Position numbers and translations under genes: made by a program | Notes under the pieces: generated by a model | The model's database searches: none | What the model saw: the letters and a program-made list of their open reading frames with translations, nothing else | Told to the model about the DNA's origin: nothing | Part shown: piece by piece, positions 9,881 through 21,800 of the stretch | Numbering within the stretch: the first letter of the stretch is position 1 | How the letters are laid out: every line of letters begins with the position of its first letter | Assembly (NCBI GenBank): GCA_009746045.1 | Contig: RPFO01000178.1 | Span: 1 to 40,000, forward strand | Direction of reading: 5' to 3' | DNA from: Mesostigma viride | Lineage: Eukaryota; Streptophyta; Mesostigmatophyceae; Mesostigmatales; Mesostigmataceae | DNA length: 40,000 bases

Positions 9881-12800
9881 CTGCAAGCAGGTGGTAGGGC
9901 AAAAGAAAACAATTGCAGTGCATGACAGCAAACCCACCCAGAAAACCACAACAGCCAAGGGTGAGTGAACTGAATAAGGTCATCTTTACGGGGGGGACTC
10001 TTACTCAGATATGGTTGGATATGCAGGACAAGCAGCGTTGGGCGGACATTGTTAAGGGCTATGAACCCCCACCTGTGGGTCCTAGGAAATATAAAAAGCA
10101 TGGTAGGCATAGTTTGCGTGCAAGATTAGCTTGAGGCCTCACTCGAGGCCCATATTTTAGACTAGCTGTGGACATACATGTACATATTGACGTCTTAGGG
10201 AGACGTCCACTATATCTTAAACTGGGGAATTCAGTGCTCCGTGGTTCCCCAGCGGGGACACGAGACTAATTAATTAACTAATTAACAGGGGGGGGGGGGG
10301 GGACCACGACTGAGGTGCAAGCAAGGCTCAACCATGTCACACTAACAGCGGAAAACGACACCAGCTTGCCACTGCATTATGTCAACTCGCCACTGCACCA
10401 TGAAAACAACGATATCAACTCACCGCCGCAGTATGAAATACAGCCAGCGAGGGCACAAGTTGTTGAGAAGCAAAGGATTTCTATACACACCAATAATTTC
10501 CTATCAATACTGATCCTTCTAGGTAGAAAAGCAGGCACATGACAGAATGGGCGGCAGTGCCACCACCATCGCAATATCCTGCTCCAAACAACCTTCATTT
10601 ATCTAAATGTATTGATAACAATGCTAGTGCAAGGGAGGACACGCAAGATGGCCCGAGTACCGTTTAGGGTTTTACTGCAAGTTCCAGGCCTGCCCTGATT
10701 GTCTCGTTGGTAACAATTCAAGGCATTCAACCCTGTGCCTCACCGACACACTCAGGTAGAGGGAGACAACCGCGTGTTTCTAACTAACGATAAACAAATC
10801 GAGGCAGATCGCCCGATGCCACAAACCAACGCCAGCAGCCCTCAAAGAGACACCGCTACATGAGCCATCGATGCGCAGGTGGCAGGAACACACTGGCAGC
10901 AGCTAGGATGAAGGGGAGCGACAAGATGAGTCATGCGCCAGTGCCTTTATTTTTTGGTCACCGGCGTTCCCTTACCCAACACACACGAGGGCTGACCCAA
11001 TACCTGAGACACACCCGTGCCGGCCACACCCACTCACGGTCTAGCGCCAGTGACGGCCACAAGCACCCATTATAATTAGAAAGCCCGAGAGCATCAGTCG
11101 CAGGGTACCCTGTCCGTATCAAAACAAAGGGGCCACACTCAAAACTGGGGTACACACAAGCCAATCCTGACACTAGCGGCCCGCTACTGCACACGTTTGG
11201 CACGAACGGTGGGCCACTGGGCATCACACACACAGTGCGATGGGCCACCTGCTGGGCATCACACACACAGCGCGATGGGCCACCTGCTGGGCATCACACA
11301 CACAGTGCAACGGGCTACCTACTGGGCGTCACACACACAGTGCGATGGGCCACCTAGTTAGCATCACACACAGCGCGATGGGCCACCTACTGGGCCTCCG
11401 CACACAGCGCGATGGGCCACCTACTGGGCATCACACACACAGCGCAACGGGCCACCTACTGGGCGTCACACAGACAGCGCGACGGGCCACCTACTTGGCG
11501 TCGCAGTCGCGATATACCCCCACGAGGGAGTCGGCCTTGTCGTAGAAGTTGTCCTTGAGGGAGATTACCACGCTCTGGAACCCGCCCCGTTCGCCCTCCC
11601 CCCCATGCGCGGCGCGCGTCTTGTGCTGAATGTAGGCAGCCACCTTGGCCACATTGACGTTATCCAGCGCTGCGTCCACCTCGTCGAGCACGAAGAAGGG
11701 GGACGGGCGGAAGCTGCGCACGCACGCGGGGGGGCAGGGGGCGCGCGCAGGGGTCAGCAGGAGACAGGTGGCGCGATGACATGCATAAGTGGCGGGGGTC
11801 ATGCACAAGAAAGGTGGACCGCCAGCCACATGGGGCACAAACAGGGCCGAGCCAAGCAAGGCAGGCGCCGCACAGGGCAGCGGTTGCTGTTTGTACATGT
11901 CGGGTGCAGGATGTCTCCTACCACTTAGGGAAAGCCTAGTTGGAGCAAGCGACGCTGCACACCCTCCTCCCCATGACGGTGACATGCGGGCTAGATGAAC
12001 AAACCATTGGACAAACATAAAGGCCCCACTACACCAGCATACGAAAAACAAGTCTGCAGTGTGACAAACCAGACCAACAACACTGACAAGTGCTCCTGCA
12101 GTGAGTGGAAAGGAGTTATGGGGGGAGTCTTGAGGCAGGGAAAACCACCGACACCAACCCACTCCAAGGAAGCCCAAGACCCCAAGCAGTCCCAGCTCCG
12201 GGCGCACCTTCCCCCCCCCCCCCGCCTTTTCCCCGTCAGCAACCCCTGTGAATGGCACCCAACAACAGCCCCCCACCTGTGCATGGCGAACAACCACAAC
12301 AGCCCCCAACCTGTGTATGGCGAACAACCACAACCATCCCCCACCTGTGCATGGCGAACAACCACAACAGCCCCCCACCTGTGCATGGCGAACAACCACA
12401 ACAGCCCCCCACCTGTGTATGGCGAACAACAGCGCGAGCGCCGCTACCGTCTTCTCCCCCCCCGACAGCTGTTCCATGTCACGGAAGCGCTTGGTGGGGG
12501 GCATCGCCGTGAACTTCAGGCCGGCCAGGTAGGGCTCGTCCATGTTGTCGGCGTCCAGGTAAGCCTGCCCGCCCAGGGGGTGCGCCGCGCTGCGCGTCAG
12601 CTCGCGGTAGATGCCCTCGATCACACCCTGTATGTGCTGGAAGGCCTCACTGAAGCGCCGGTGCCTGCAGCCGCGCGCGGTACAGCACGGGCGTCACCAA
12701 TGACGCAAACGGGTGGCATCGCGATATGCTATAGTTAGTGAGCGCAACGCAGCGTTACAGGTCGGGTGCGACGGTAGGCACTCCAGCATCACTCAGCACC

Positions 12801-15800
12801 ATCCCTCAGGACTTTTCCCCCACCCCATCCCTCAGCACGGACCGCAAACACGGTCCACGTATCTGTTCCCCGCGCGCTGCTGCAGCTGAAGGATGTCCCC
12901 CACATGCGATTCATTCGGTGCCCCTGCATGCCCACAACAGCTACGTAACGCGCCCGGCCCCTCTAAATGCCCGCTGCAACTTGGGCTGGGCAAGGCGAGC
13001 CGTCAAGCTGGTTGCTGGCCGCATCCAACGGTGCTGTACATCTCACGCAATGCTGCGCCGAGTGCCTAGTCATCAACCCCCCCCCCAATGTGCGCAACGT
13101 CATAAACTGCCACCCAGGACACTTCACCTATGTATTTACCAAGCCAGTATGCGAGTGCGTAAACTCACCCCCCCCATGTGCATTAACGTGCTTTTTACAC
13201 CCCCATCCCCCACCTCTCGATCTTGACCGCGTTGAACTTCTCCGTGGCCGCGCGCGCCTCCTCCTTGGCCCGGTCAAAGTCGTCCCCCAGCTCCCGCTCG
13301 CGCTGCTTCAGCCCTTCGTACTGCTCCACCGCCTTCATGTTGGGGGCGCCACGCGACAGCTCGCCGGCCAGCGCCTCCACCTTGCGCTGAAGCTCCCCCT
13401 CCATCGCCGCCGCCTCGCCCTCCTCCAGCGGCTGTTGGCGGGAATGGGGGCGTGGGTGTGCGGGGGTGCAAGAGGAGGCGCGGGCGTGCCGGGGTGCAAG
13501 AGGAGGCGTGGGCGTGCGGGGGTGCAAGAGGAGGCGTGGGCGTGCGGGGGTGCAAGAGGAGGCGCGGGCGTGCGGGGGTGCAAGAGGAGGCGTGGGCGTG
13601 CCGGGTGCAAGAGGAGGCGTGGGCGTGCGGGGGTGCAAGGAAAGGTAGGCAGCAAAAGCGGGGGGTGCTAAAGATGGGAAGAGAAGGGCTAAGCAGCTGC
13701 GAGAAGTTGTGGGAGAAGTAACTGCTATCCATGACCAATGTTCCGCCGGGGAGGATTCAAGGGATGTGGCCCGTGTGTGCTTGACTGCTGGCAGCTGTCA
13801 CAATGCAGAGTCCACCTGCCCCTACCAGGTGGCCACCTCCTGCCATTTCCTGCCACACAGACTGTCTCCTGTTGCCAACAACGCAGATTACCCCCTTGCG
13901 TGTCATCTCGCAAACCACACACCCCGAACCCTGCGCCCTGCACCCTGCTCCCTGCTCCCTGCACCCTCAACCCTACCCCCTCCATCCTATACCCTATATC
14001 CTATACCCTATACCCTATACCCTATACCCTATACTCTATACCCTATACCCTATACCCTATACCCTATACCCTATACCCTATACCCTATACCCTATACCCT
14101 ATGCCCTATACCCTATACCCTATGCCCTATGCCCTATACCCTATACCCTATACCCTATACCCTATACCCTATACCCTATACCCTATACCCTATACCCTAT
14201 ACCCTATACCCTATACCCTATACCCTATACCCTATACCCTATACCCTATACCCTATACCCTATACCCTATGCCCTATACCCTATACCCTATACCCTAACC
14301 CTACACCTTGCACCCTACACAGGAGCAGGACATGTCCAAGCAGCCCTCACTAACCAGACCGCCCTTCGGCAAGCAGCCCTTCACCAGGCAGCCGATATGA
14401 GCCAACGCAATACTAAGATCAGACTAACATAAGGGCCAGCAGAACACCAAGCATAAGACCAACATAAGAACTAGCAGAACACCCAGCAGACAATAAGAGC
14501 CAACACAAGAGGCCACAGTTACGTGACAGGTGAGGCAAGCACCAGCGCAGCAGCCGTGGCGCCCTGGTTCGCAACGCCAAAAGCAGGGAGGCAACCAGCC
14601 CACGCCAGCCCATCCCGCCTTGGAAGGATGTTTGGCGGCGATTCTCCACACCTTGACAACACGTGCTGCCACCGCCTCGGCAACATGATACCCACCGACG
14701 ACCAACAGGTTTGGCCGCCACCTCTTGCCCATGACCGCAAAGAGAGAAACAAACCATGGCTCGCGATACCCTGCCGTCGCATCTCACCGCTACTGAACCC
14801 ACCTATGAGCGTTGGCCACACAGAACAACCGCAACGATGAACCCATGTGTCTGGGCTGACTATCGTTGGAACCCAAGTATCGCCAATCACCACAACTTGT
14901 ATTAGATATTGCCACATATTAGGGTAATCCACATGTTAGCGCTGCCTCTCGCCACATTGGAACCCCGCTAGCGCTAAGGTATTGATACAGCTATCACACA
15001 ATAACTATCGATCAACCCACGTGTTTGCGCTGCCTCTCGTCAAGCTGTGCGAAGTCCCAGGCCGTGTCGCTGGCGCCCGTCTCGGCTGTGTTCACTTCGA
15101 GCGACGCCTCCTGCCCCGCCACCGGCAGGCTGACTTGCTCCATCTCCGCCGTGGCCAGGATCTCCGACACCTTCATCTTCAGCGTATCCAGCTTGGCCTC
15201 CTGCGACAGGTGGCGGCAGCGGGTAGGTGGCCAGTGGCCGGCACAGAGGCGTGGCGGCGGCAGAAGAAGACGCAAGCACCACCCCCAGCAGCAGAAGAAG
15301 CACGCACCACCCCCAGCAGGAGCAGAGACAGCACGCATAGCAGCACCACACGGCATCAGCAGATGAAGGCAGCAGCAGCGGCACCATCATAGGAGGACTT
15401 TGTCAGGACATGCAGCTTCTGTAGGGCATCACACAGGCATCCTTTGCTTCAATGCTGCTCACGCAGAAGAGTTGGAGCGCGGAATCAGGATAGCCAATCA
15501 GAGCGCATCATCGCACTTCCCAACAAAGCGCAGCCGCGAGGACAACTGGCCCGACTAGTGTGGATCAACCAAGCCACCGCGTTGCCGCCTGCAGCAATCG
15601 CAAGGCCCCTCACCAGTGGCCCTCTCATGCCCTAACCTGTACTGCATGGCCTTCTTGCCCCTCGCCTGCGTGGCAACGGCCCTCTACGGCCCTCGCCTGC
15701 ACGGCAATGGCCTTTTTGCTCCCCTCATCAGCAAAGCTATTCTGGCCTCCTCACCTACGCACTTGTAGGCCTGCTACGGCCCTCACCTGTGCGGCGATGG

Positions 15801-18800
15801 CCTTGTTGCCCCCCTCATACTGTAATAATGCTATTGTGGACTCCTCACCTGGGCATGTATAGAGACCCTGAATCATCCTCACCTGCGCGGCGATGGCCTT
15901 CTTCCTCTTGCTGGCCTCCGCCACATGTTTCGCCACCAGCGCCGCCGCCTCTTTAACCTCCGCCTCCACCTCCGACGCGCGTCCTTTGTGCTCTGGGCAC
16001 GCCCAGCACATGCGCGCGGAGGACAGCATAAGCGCAGGGTAGTGTGCAGTATACCATAAACATTTCCAACACCACCACAACACGCGTGAAACCATCAGCG
16101 CGCCTTGCGCTCTGGGCACGCATGCAGGATCGAGTATTTCAGTAACAGGGGCCACACAAGAAAAACTGTTCCTGCAAGGCATGGGGCAGAGACCAGCATG
16201 GACAAATTCAACCCCTTGCCACAGAGACCAGCACGGGCCCATTCAACCCCTTGCCTGGGGGTACCGACAGCCAAGCCTACCGCTGACCTGTATTTCCCAG
16301 CGCGATAAGCCGCACTGCAAGTCCCAGCGCCCTGCGTTTCACTCGGTGACTCGGGCTACATACCATTGCGCTCCGCCTGCAGCTTCTCCAGCTCCTCGCT
16401 GCTCCCCTAGGTCGCTCTAGCTACAGTACCCACTAGGCCGCTCTAGCTACAGCACCACCAGGCAAGCACCTTTGAGCTCCGCCTGCAGCTTCTCCAGCTC
16501 CTCGTTGCTGTTCTCCAGCCAGGACTTGGCCTCGACGTCGGCGGCCGCCAGCGCCTGCGCCTCCCCAGCCTCCTTGTCCAGGGACGCCTGCGCCTTGGCC
16601 ACTTGGTCCGCCAGGGACTTGAGGCGCTGGGACTCGTAGCCATGCCTGGGGTGGTGGGGCGGGATGTGGAGCGTGATGCGTTGCTTTCAACTTGACGACA
16701 AGGATTATGGTGCTTATGAGCAGCATCTACCAAACCATCCGTTGCGATGTTGGTGTTGATGTTGTTGGTGACAACACAACAGCGAAGGCAACCCAAATAG
16801 AGCGTGCTGAACGGATCGCACCCCAATTTTCCCAGCTGCAAACCGGCCAACTCCAGTGAGATGCTGACCCACAACGCAAGCACCCTGCAGATGTGCATGC
16901 TGCGCACTCATTGCCTTTTCCCTGGTCCACAGGACACAACAGGTGCCGCGCTCACTACCTGGGCGCAAGAAGGCATGGCGTTTCACTCACTGGACGCAAG
17001 AACGCATAGCACTCCACTCACTGCCGCTGCCCTCGTCCACCACCAGCACCGTTCACTAACTGCCCCTACCCTAGTCCCCTAATGACCACCCTCTCACTCA
17101 CTGCCCCCTCAGCCGCGCGATCTGCTGCTTGAAGGCCATGCGCGCCTCGGCCACCTTCTGCCGCTGCCTCAGTGCGTTCTCCTCGAACTCGCGTATGCTG
17201 GACACGCCCACGCGACCGGAGAACTCGGCGAAGATGCGGTCCTCGACCTCGTGGATGCGACCCTGCAGGGTGGCCACCGTGCGCTCCTTGGATAGCGCGG
17301 CCGCCTTGGCCTGGGGTTCAGGGGGGGGGTCAGGGGAGGGATGGCGGAAAAGTACAGGCAAGGGTGGAGCACCGACGACACGTCAGCGGGGGTGAGGGGT
17401 GGAACTGGGAAGTGGACAGGCAGGTGGAACGGTGGTGGCCGATGCAAGAAGAAACGGAAAGTGCGGGACGCCAGCCAAGCTGTGAGCGCCTTGTCCGCGA
17501 TGGCGGTTCCTTTGCGGCCATACCCAGAAGAGGGAGAGGTAAGGGCCAACGCGGCCATGCCAAGCCGTGGGCACGGTGCCCTAGACCGCGATGGTGGAGG
17601 GGTGGCATGGATGGGCCAGCACCGCCCTACTACATACGCAGACAGAGAGAAACACTAGCCAGGTCAGCCCCTCCCTTTCCCCGCAGCCATCTGAGGGCTC
17701 GCAGCCAGCCCCTGGCCACTCAAATACGTGGTACCATCCCAAATGTGCAGGCATATTCATAGCCCCATCCCAAAGGTTCAACCATATAGGGGGGGTGGGC
17801 GACGTATAGGGTGGGCCACGTACAAGGGGGCTGGGCCACGTACAAGGAGGCTGGGCTACGTAAGAGGGTTGGCCACACATAGGGAGGGTGGGCCACGCAT
17901 AGTGAGGGTGAGCAACACGCACACTCTCCAGGTCGGGCACGATGGCCGCGCGCTCCTGCTTGAGGCGGGCGATCTGCTCGCGCAGCGACGCCACCTTCTT
18001 GGCCGTTACCGTCTGCCGTGGTTTGTGGTTGTGTGTGGGGGTTGGTTTGGTTTGGTTTGGTTTGGTTTGGTTTGGTTTGGTTTGGTTTGGTTTGGTTTGG
18101 TTTGGTTTGGTTTGGTTTGGTTTGGTTTGGGTTGGGGTGGGGGTTGGGGTGGGGTGAATGGTGGTGGGAACAAGGGGATGCCCGGCAGAGCCCAGGTGCG
18201 GTACCCATCCGCAAGACAGATACCCTGTCAGGATTTGCAAGCGTCAACACAAGCAGCACCTGACAGGCGCCAGCACACAAGCCTGACCTCCCTTCGTCCC
18301 ACTTGTCCTGGCGCGTACCCAGACCTGACGCCGAGCGTACCTGCCTCGTGTGCCTGGGTCTAGCGTGGGGCCGGTGATGATGGCCATGTTCTCGTGACAT
18401 AACAGCAGACAAATAAAAGGAGTGTGGCTAGACATGTGCACCTTTCCATGTTGCATAGTAGTCAAGTTCCTGTACCGAAACAAAACATCGCAAAACCCTC
18501 GGTGTTCTGGTCTCTCCGTTCCCATCATGCCTGCCCACCAGATCGCAAGTTATTTGGCGCACCCATGACGGCACCCCTAGCGCTGCTGCCACATGCCACG
18601 CGCGCCACCCACCACATCCAGCTCGGCAAACTTGATGGACTCGGTCAGCCCGCTGATGTCAGCGGCCACGCGGCTCTTCTCACTCGCCACGTCGCGGGTT
18701 TCACCCAGCGACGCCAGCTCGCGCTCGTAGCGCTCCAGGTTGGTGCGCAGCTCTGCGCAAGCGGTGGGTTGCAAGCACAGCAGCGCAAAGGATTTAAGCA

Positions 18801-21800
18801 CTTGCGGTGCTCCAGATTCTCTGGTGGGCGGTGGCGCACGCAGTACATTTATACTGGCACACGATGGGAAGACTTTGCGGGTATCTGCGGTAACCAGCAG
18901 CCACTGGAACCGCGGCTCCGGCGGGCACCCTTCATCACCGTGCATGAAAGCAGCAGCCTTCATCACCGTACATGAAAGCAGCAGCCTTCATCACCGTGCA
19001 TGAAAGGGAATCAACTCACCGTGCATTGAAGGTGCAGGCGTGCTGCATTGCTGGACTGCAGCTCTCACTAGCGATGACCACCAGAATGGTACCAGAACAT
19101 CCGTGTGAGAGCACAGCTCAACTCCAACGCCCCTTACATTACCCCCCGGCTTGCCACACCCCCACATTTCACCGCCTCTTCTTTTCAAGCCCCTCACCAT
19201 CAAGCACCCCTCACCGCTCATTGCCTGCTCCAGCCCCTTGCCCCCTCAGCCCCTTAGCACACTCACCGCTGAAGCACTGCTCCTGCCCCCCTCCACCCCT
19301 CAGCACCCTCACCGTTGACGGCCTGCTCCACCCCCCCTCCACCCCGCAGCGCCCTCACCGTTGACGGCCTGCTCCTCCCACCGCGCGGCCTTTGCCTCGT
19401 GGTGCGCGCTGATGCCTCCCGTAATCTTGCCGCTGGCACTGAACAGGGTGCCGTCCAGGGACACGACTGGTGGGGGAGGTGGGGGTGGGGGGAATGACAG
19501 TTGCAGGATAAAGGCCATGGACCGAAAACGATGTCAACAAGCCGGTGCAGCAAACATACTGCAGCCGGACGGACGGACGTTGCCTTTGTTTGTGGTCTCT
19601 TGGTAGTTGCTACATAGACCAGCTGCGCATCTTGTGGATATGGAAACAACGGCCGGTGATAGACGACACACAAGTCTTGAGCCAAAAGGGCTGAAAGAGG
19701 AAAGCACTTTGTGCCTGCCCCAGGGGCCTCATGGTCCTCCGCCCCCCCCCCCCCCCTCACCCTTGCGGCGCTCGGCGCCGTGCGCCAACTGGCGCGCCTC
19801 GTCCAGCGTGTCGCAGACCACCGTGTTGCCGCACGCGAAGAGGACCGCCTTCTCCAGCGAGGCGTCGTAGCCCAGCACGTCCATCATCGGCTTGGCGGTG
19901 CCCCCCAGCAGCCGCAGTCGCTCGTTCAGCGGCTTTGTGCGGATGGTGGCCAGGGGGACAAAGGTCATCGGCGGCATGCGCATGTCCTTGAGGTACTGCG
20001 GGGGGAAGGGCCGTGACAGCAGGCAGCAGCCAGGCACACATCCATACGGTACGGGTGATTGTGATAATTGGTACCGGTGGCAGCTAGTCAGGAAATGCTG
20101 GGTGGGGAGTGTGCGCAGCACCGTGCACATGAAGCATCCTTTATTGATACCCATGTGATTATTATTATCATTATGATGATTATTATTATATCACACACAT
20201 GGGAGCTGCCGCCCCTCAAGCAGGTCGCGCCGCCATGCTCATAACCATAGCATGTGGCGCCACGATCATCGTTGGCAAATGAACCACAGTGCGCAAAAGA
20301 GCAACTCCCAGAGAGGCACCGGGAGGGACGCTCGGTGGGAGGTGCGTGCCCCCCTGTGGGCGCACGTTATGGGGGGTGCCGGAGCAGAGGCAAGATTTGA
20401 CGACAACGAACGGAGCACAGGCAAGATTTGACGACAGAACAGGTCGTCGAGCCAGTCCGCACGCCTGTCGTCGAGCCAGTGTCCACGCCTGTCGTCGAGC
20501 CAGTCCTCACGCCTGTCGTCGAGCCAGTCCTCACGCCTGTCATCGAGCCAGTCCTCACGCCTGTCGTCGAGCCAGTCCTCACGCCTGTCGTCGAGCCAGT
20601 CCTCACGCCTGTTGTCGAGCCAGTCCTCACGCCTGTTGTCGAGCCTGTGCCCACGCCTGTCGTCGAGCCAGTCCTCACGCCTGTTGTCGAGCCAGTCCCC
20701 ACGCCTGTCGTCTGGACTACTAACCGCCAGTCCCCGACGCCAGTGTTCTACGCAGGGCCAAAAAAAGGCTCTTTGCAGGCAGAGTACAAAGAAACAGCAC
20801 AAGCTGAACCACGGTAGCCTATTCGGTACCGGCAAAGGACGAAGCAGCACCAACAACGGTAACTCAGACCCAGAACAACCCAAACACCAAAATCGTCTCG
20901 CCATGCAACAGCCCATCAGCTCATCCGGGCGACGGTGTCGCTGCACCTCGCAAACACACATGCCGTCACAAGTGCAGCCCCACACGCCATCCATGGCACG
21001 GGGATGCATCGAGTAACTTCCCCAGCCACTGCCTTCCATGCCTGCGATGCTTAGGCATGCGCGCCCCTGCCCAGCCACCAAACTGCATGCAGGCCTTGCC
21101 CCTCCCCACCCCCCTGCATGCAGGCCTTGCCCCTCCCTGCCCCCCTGCATACAGGCCTTGCCCCTCCCCACCCACCTGCATGCACTCCTTTGCGGTTGCC
21201 TGGTCGTCCACGACGATGTTATCCATCTGAGCCCCCATGACCACTGTGACGGCCAGGTTGTACTTTGGGTGCAGCGGCTTGACCAGGTCGACCATGCGGC
21301 CGTGCACACCCTTGTACATGCCCTTCATCGACGCCACTGCCTCGCGCGTGCGTTGGGCCGACTGGCTTTCACGCTGCATCGCCTTGGCCTCGCCCAGCTG
21401 TCCATCGATCTCGCCGATGCGCGCCCGAAGCTGGGCCTCTCGCGCCCTGGGGATGATCGTCGAACAATGGCGGTGGTCATCGTCAGGTGGAGTGTGGGGG
21501 GGAACCATCACGTGGGAACAGCGCGAGTGTGGGGGGAACAGCGCGAGTGTGGGGGGAACCATCACGTGGGAACAGCGCGAGTGTGGGGGGAACCATCACG
21601 TGGGAACAGCGCGAGTGTGGGGGGAACCATCACGTGGGAACAGCGCGAGTGTGGGGGGAACCATCACGTGGGAACAGCGCGAGTGTGGGGGGAACCATCA
21701 CGTGGGAACAGCGCGAGTGTGGGGGGAACCATCACGTGGGAACAGCGCGAGTGTGGGGGGAACCATCACGTGGGAACAGCGCGAGTGTGGGGGGAACCAT

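Noticed and set aside
11491-12624. One continuous 377-codon C-terminal SMC1 exon
   Set aside because: It reads through intron 17 because the donor array has no stop there. Splicing 12413 to 11713 restores AIHSFRPSPFFVLDE and the family length.
13709-14432. ORFs of repeated YTLYPIP in the CCCTATA array
   Set aside because: A 7-bp repeat gives a 7-residue cycle in all three frames; no independent support.
17800-17922. Counting intron 11 among the junction duplications
   Set aside because: It has tandem repeats starting at the donor, but the units do not clearly resemble the end of exon 11.
20289-20817. Repeat proteins of Thr-Pro-Val-Val-Glu-Pro type in the 24-bp array
   Set aside because: 24 is a multiple of three, so the frame stays open by arithmetic; it is intronic and antisense to SMC1.
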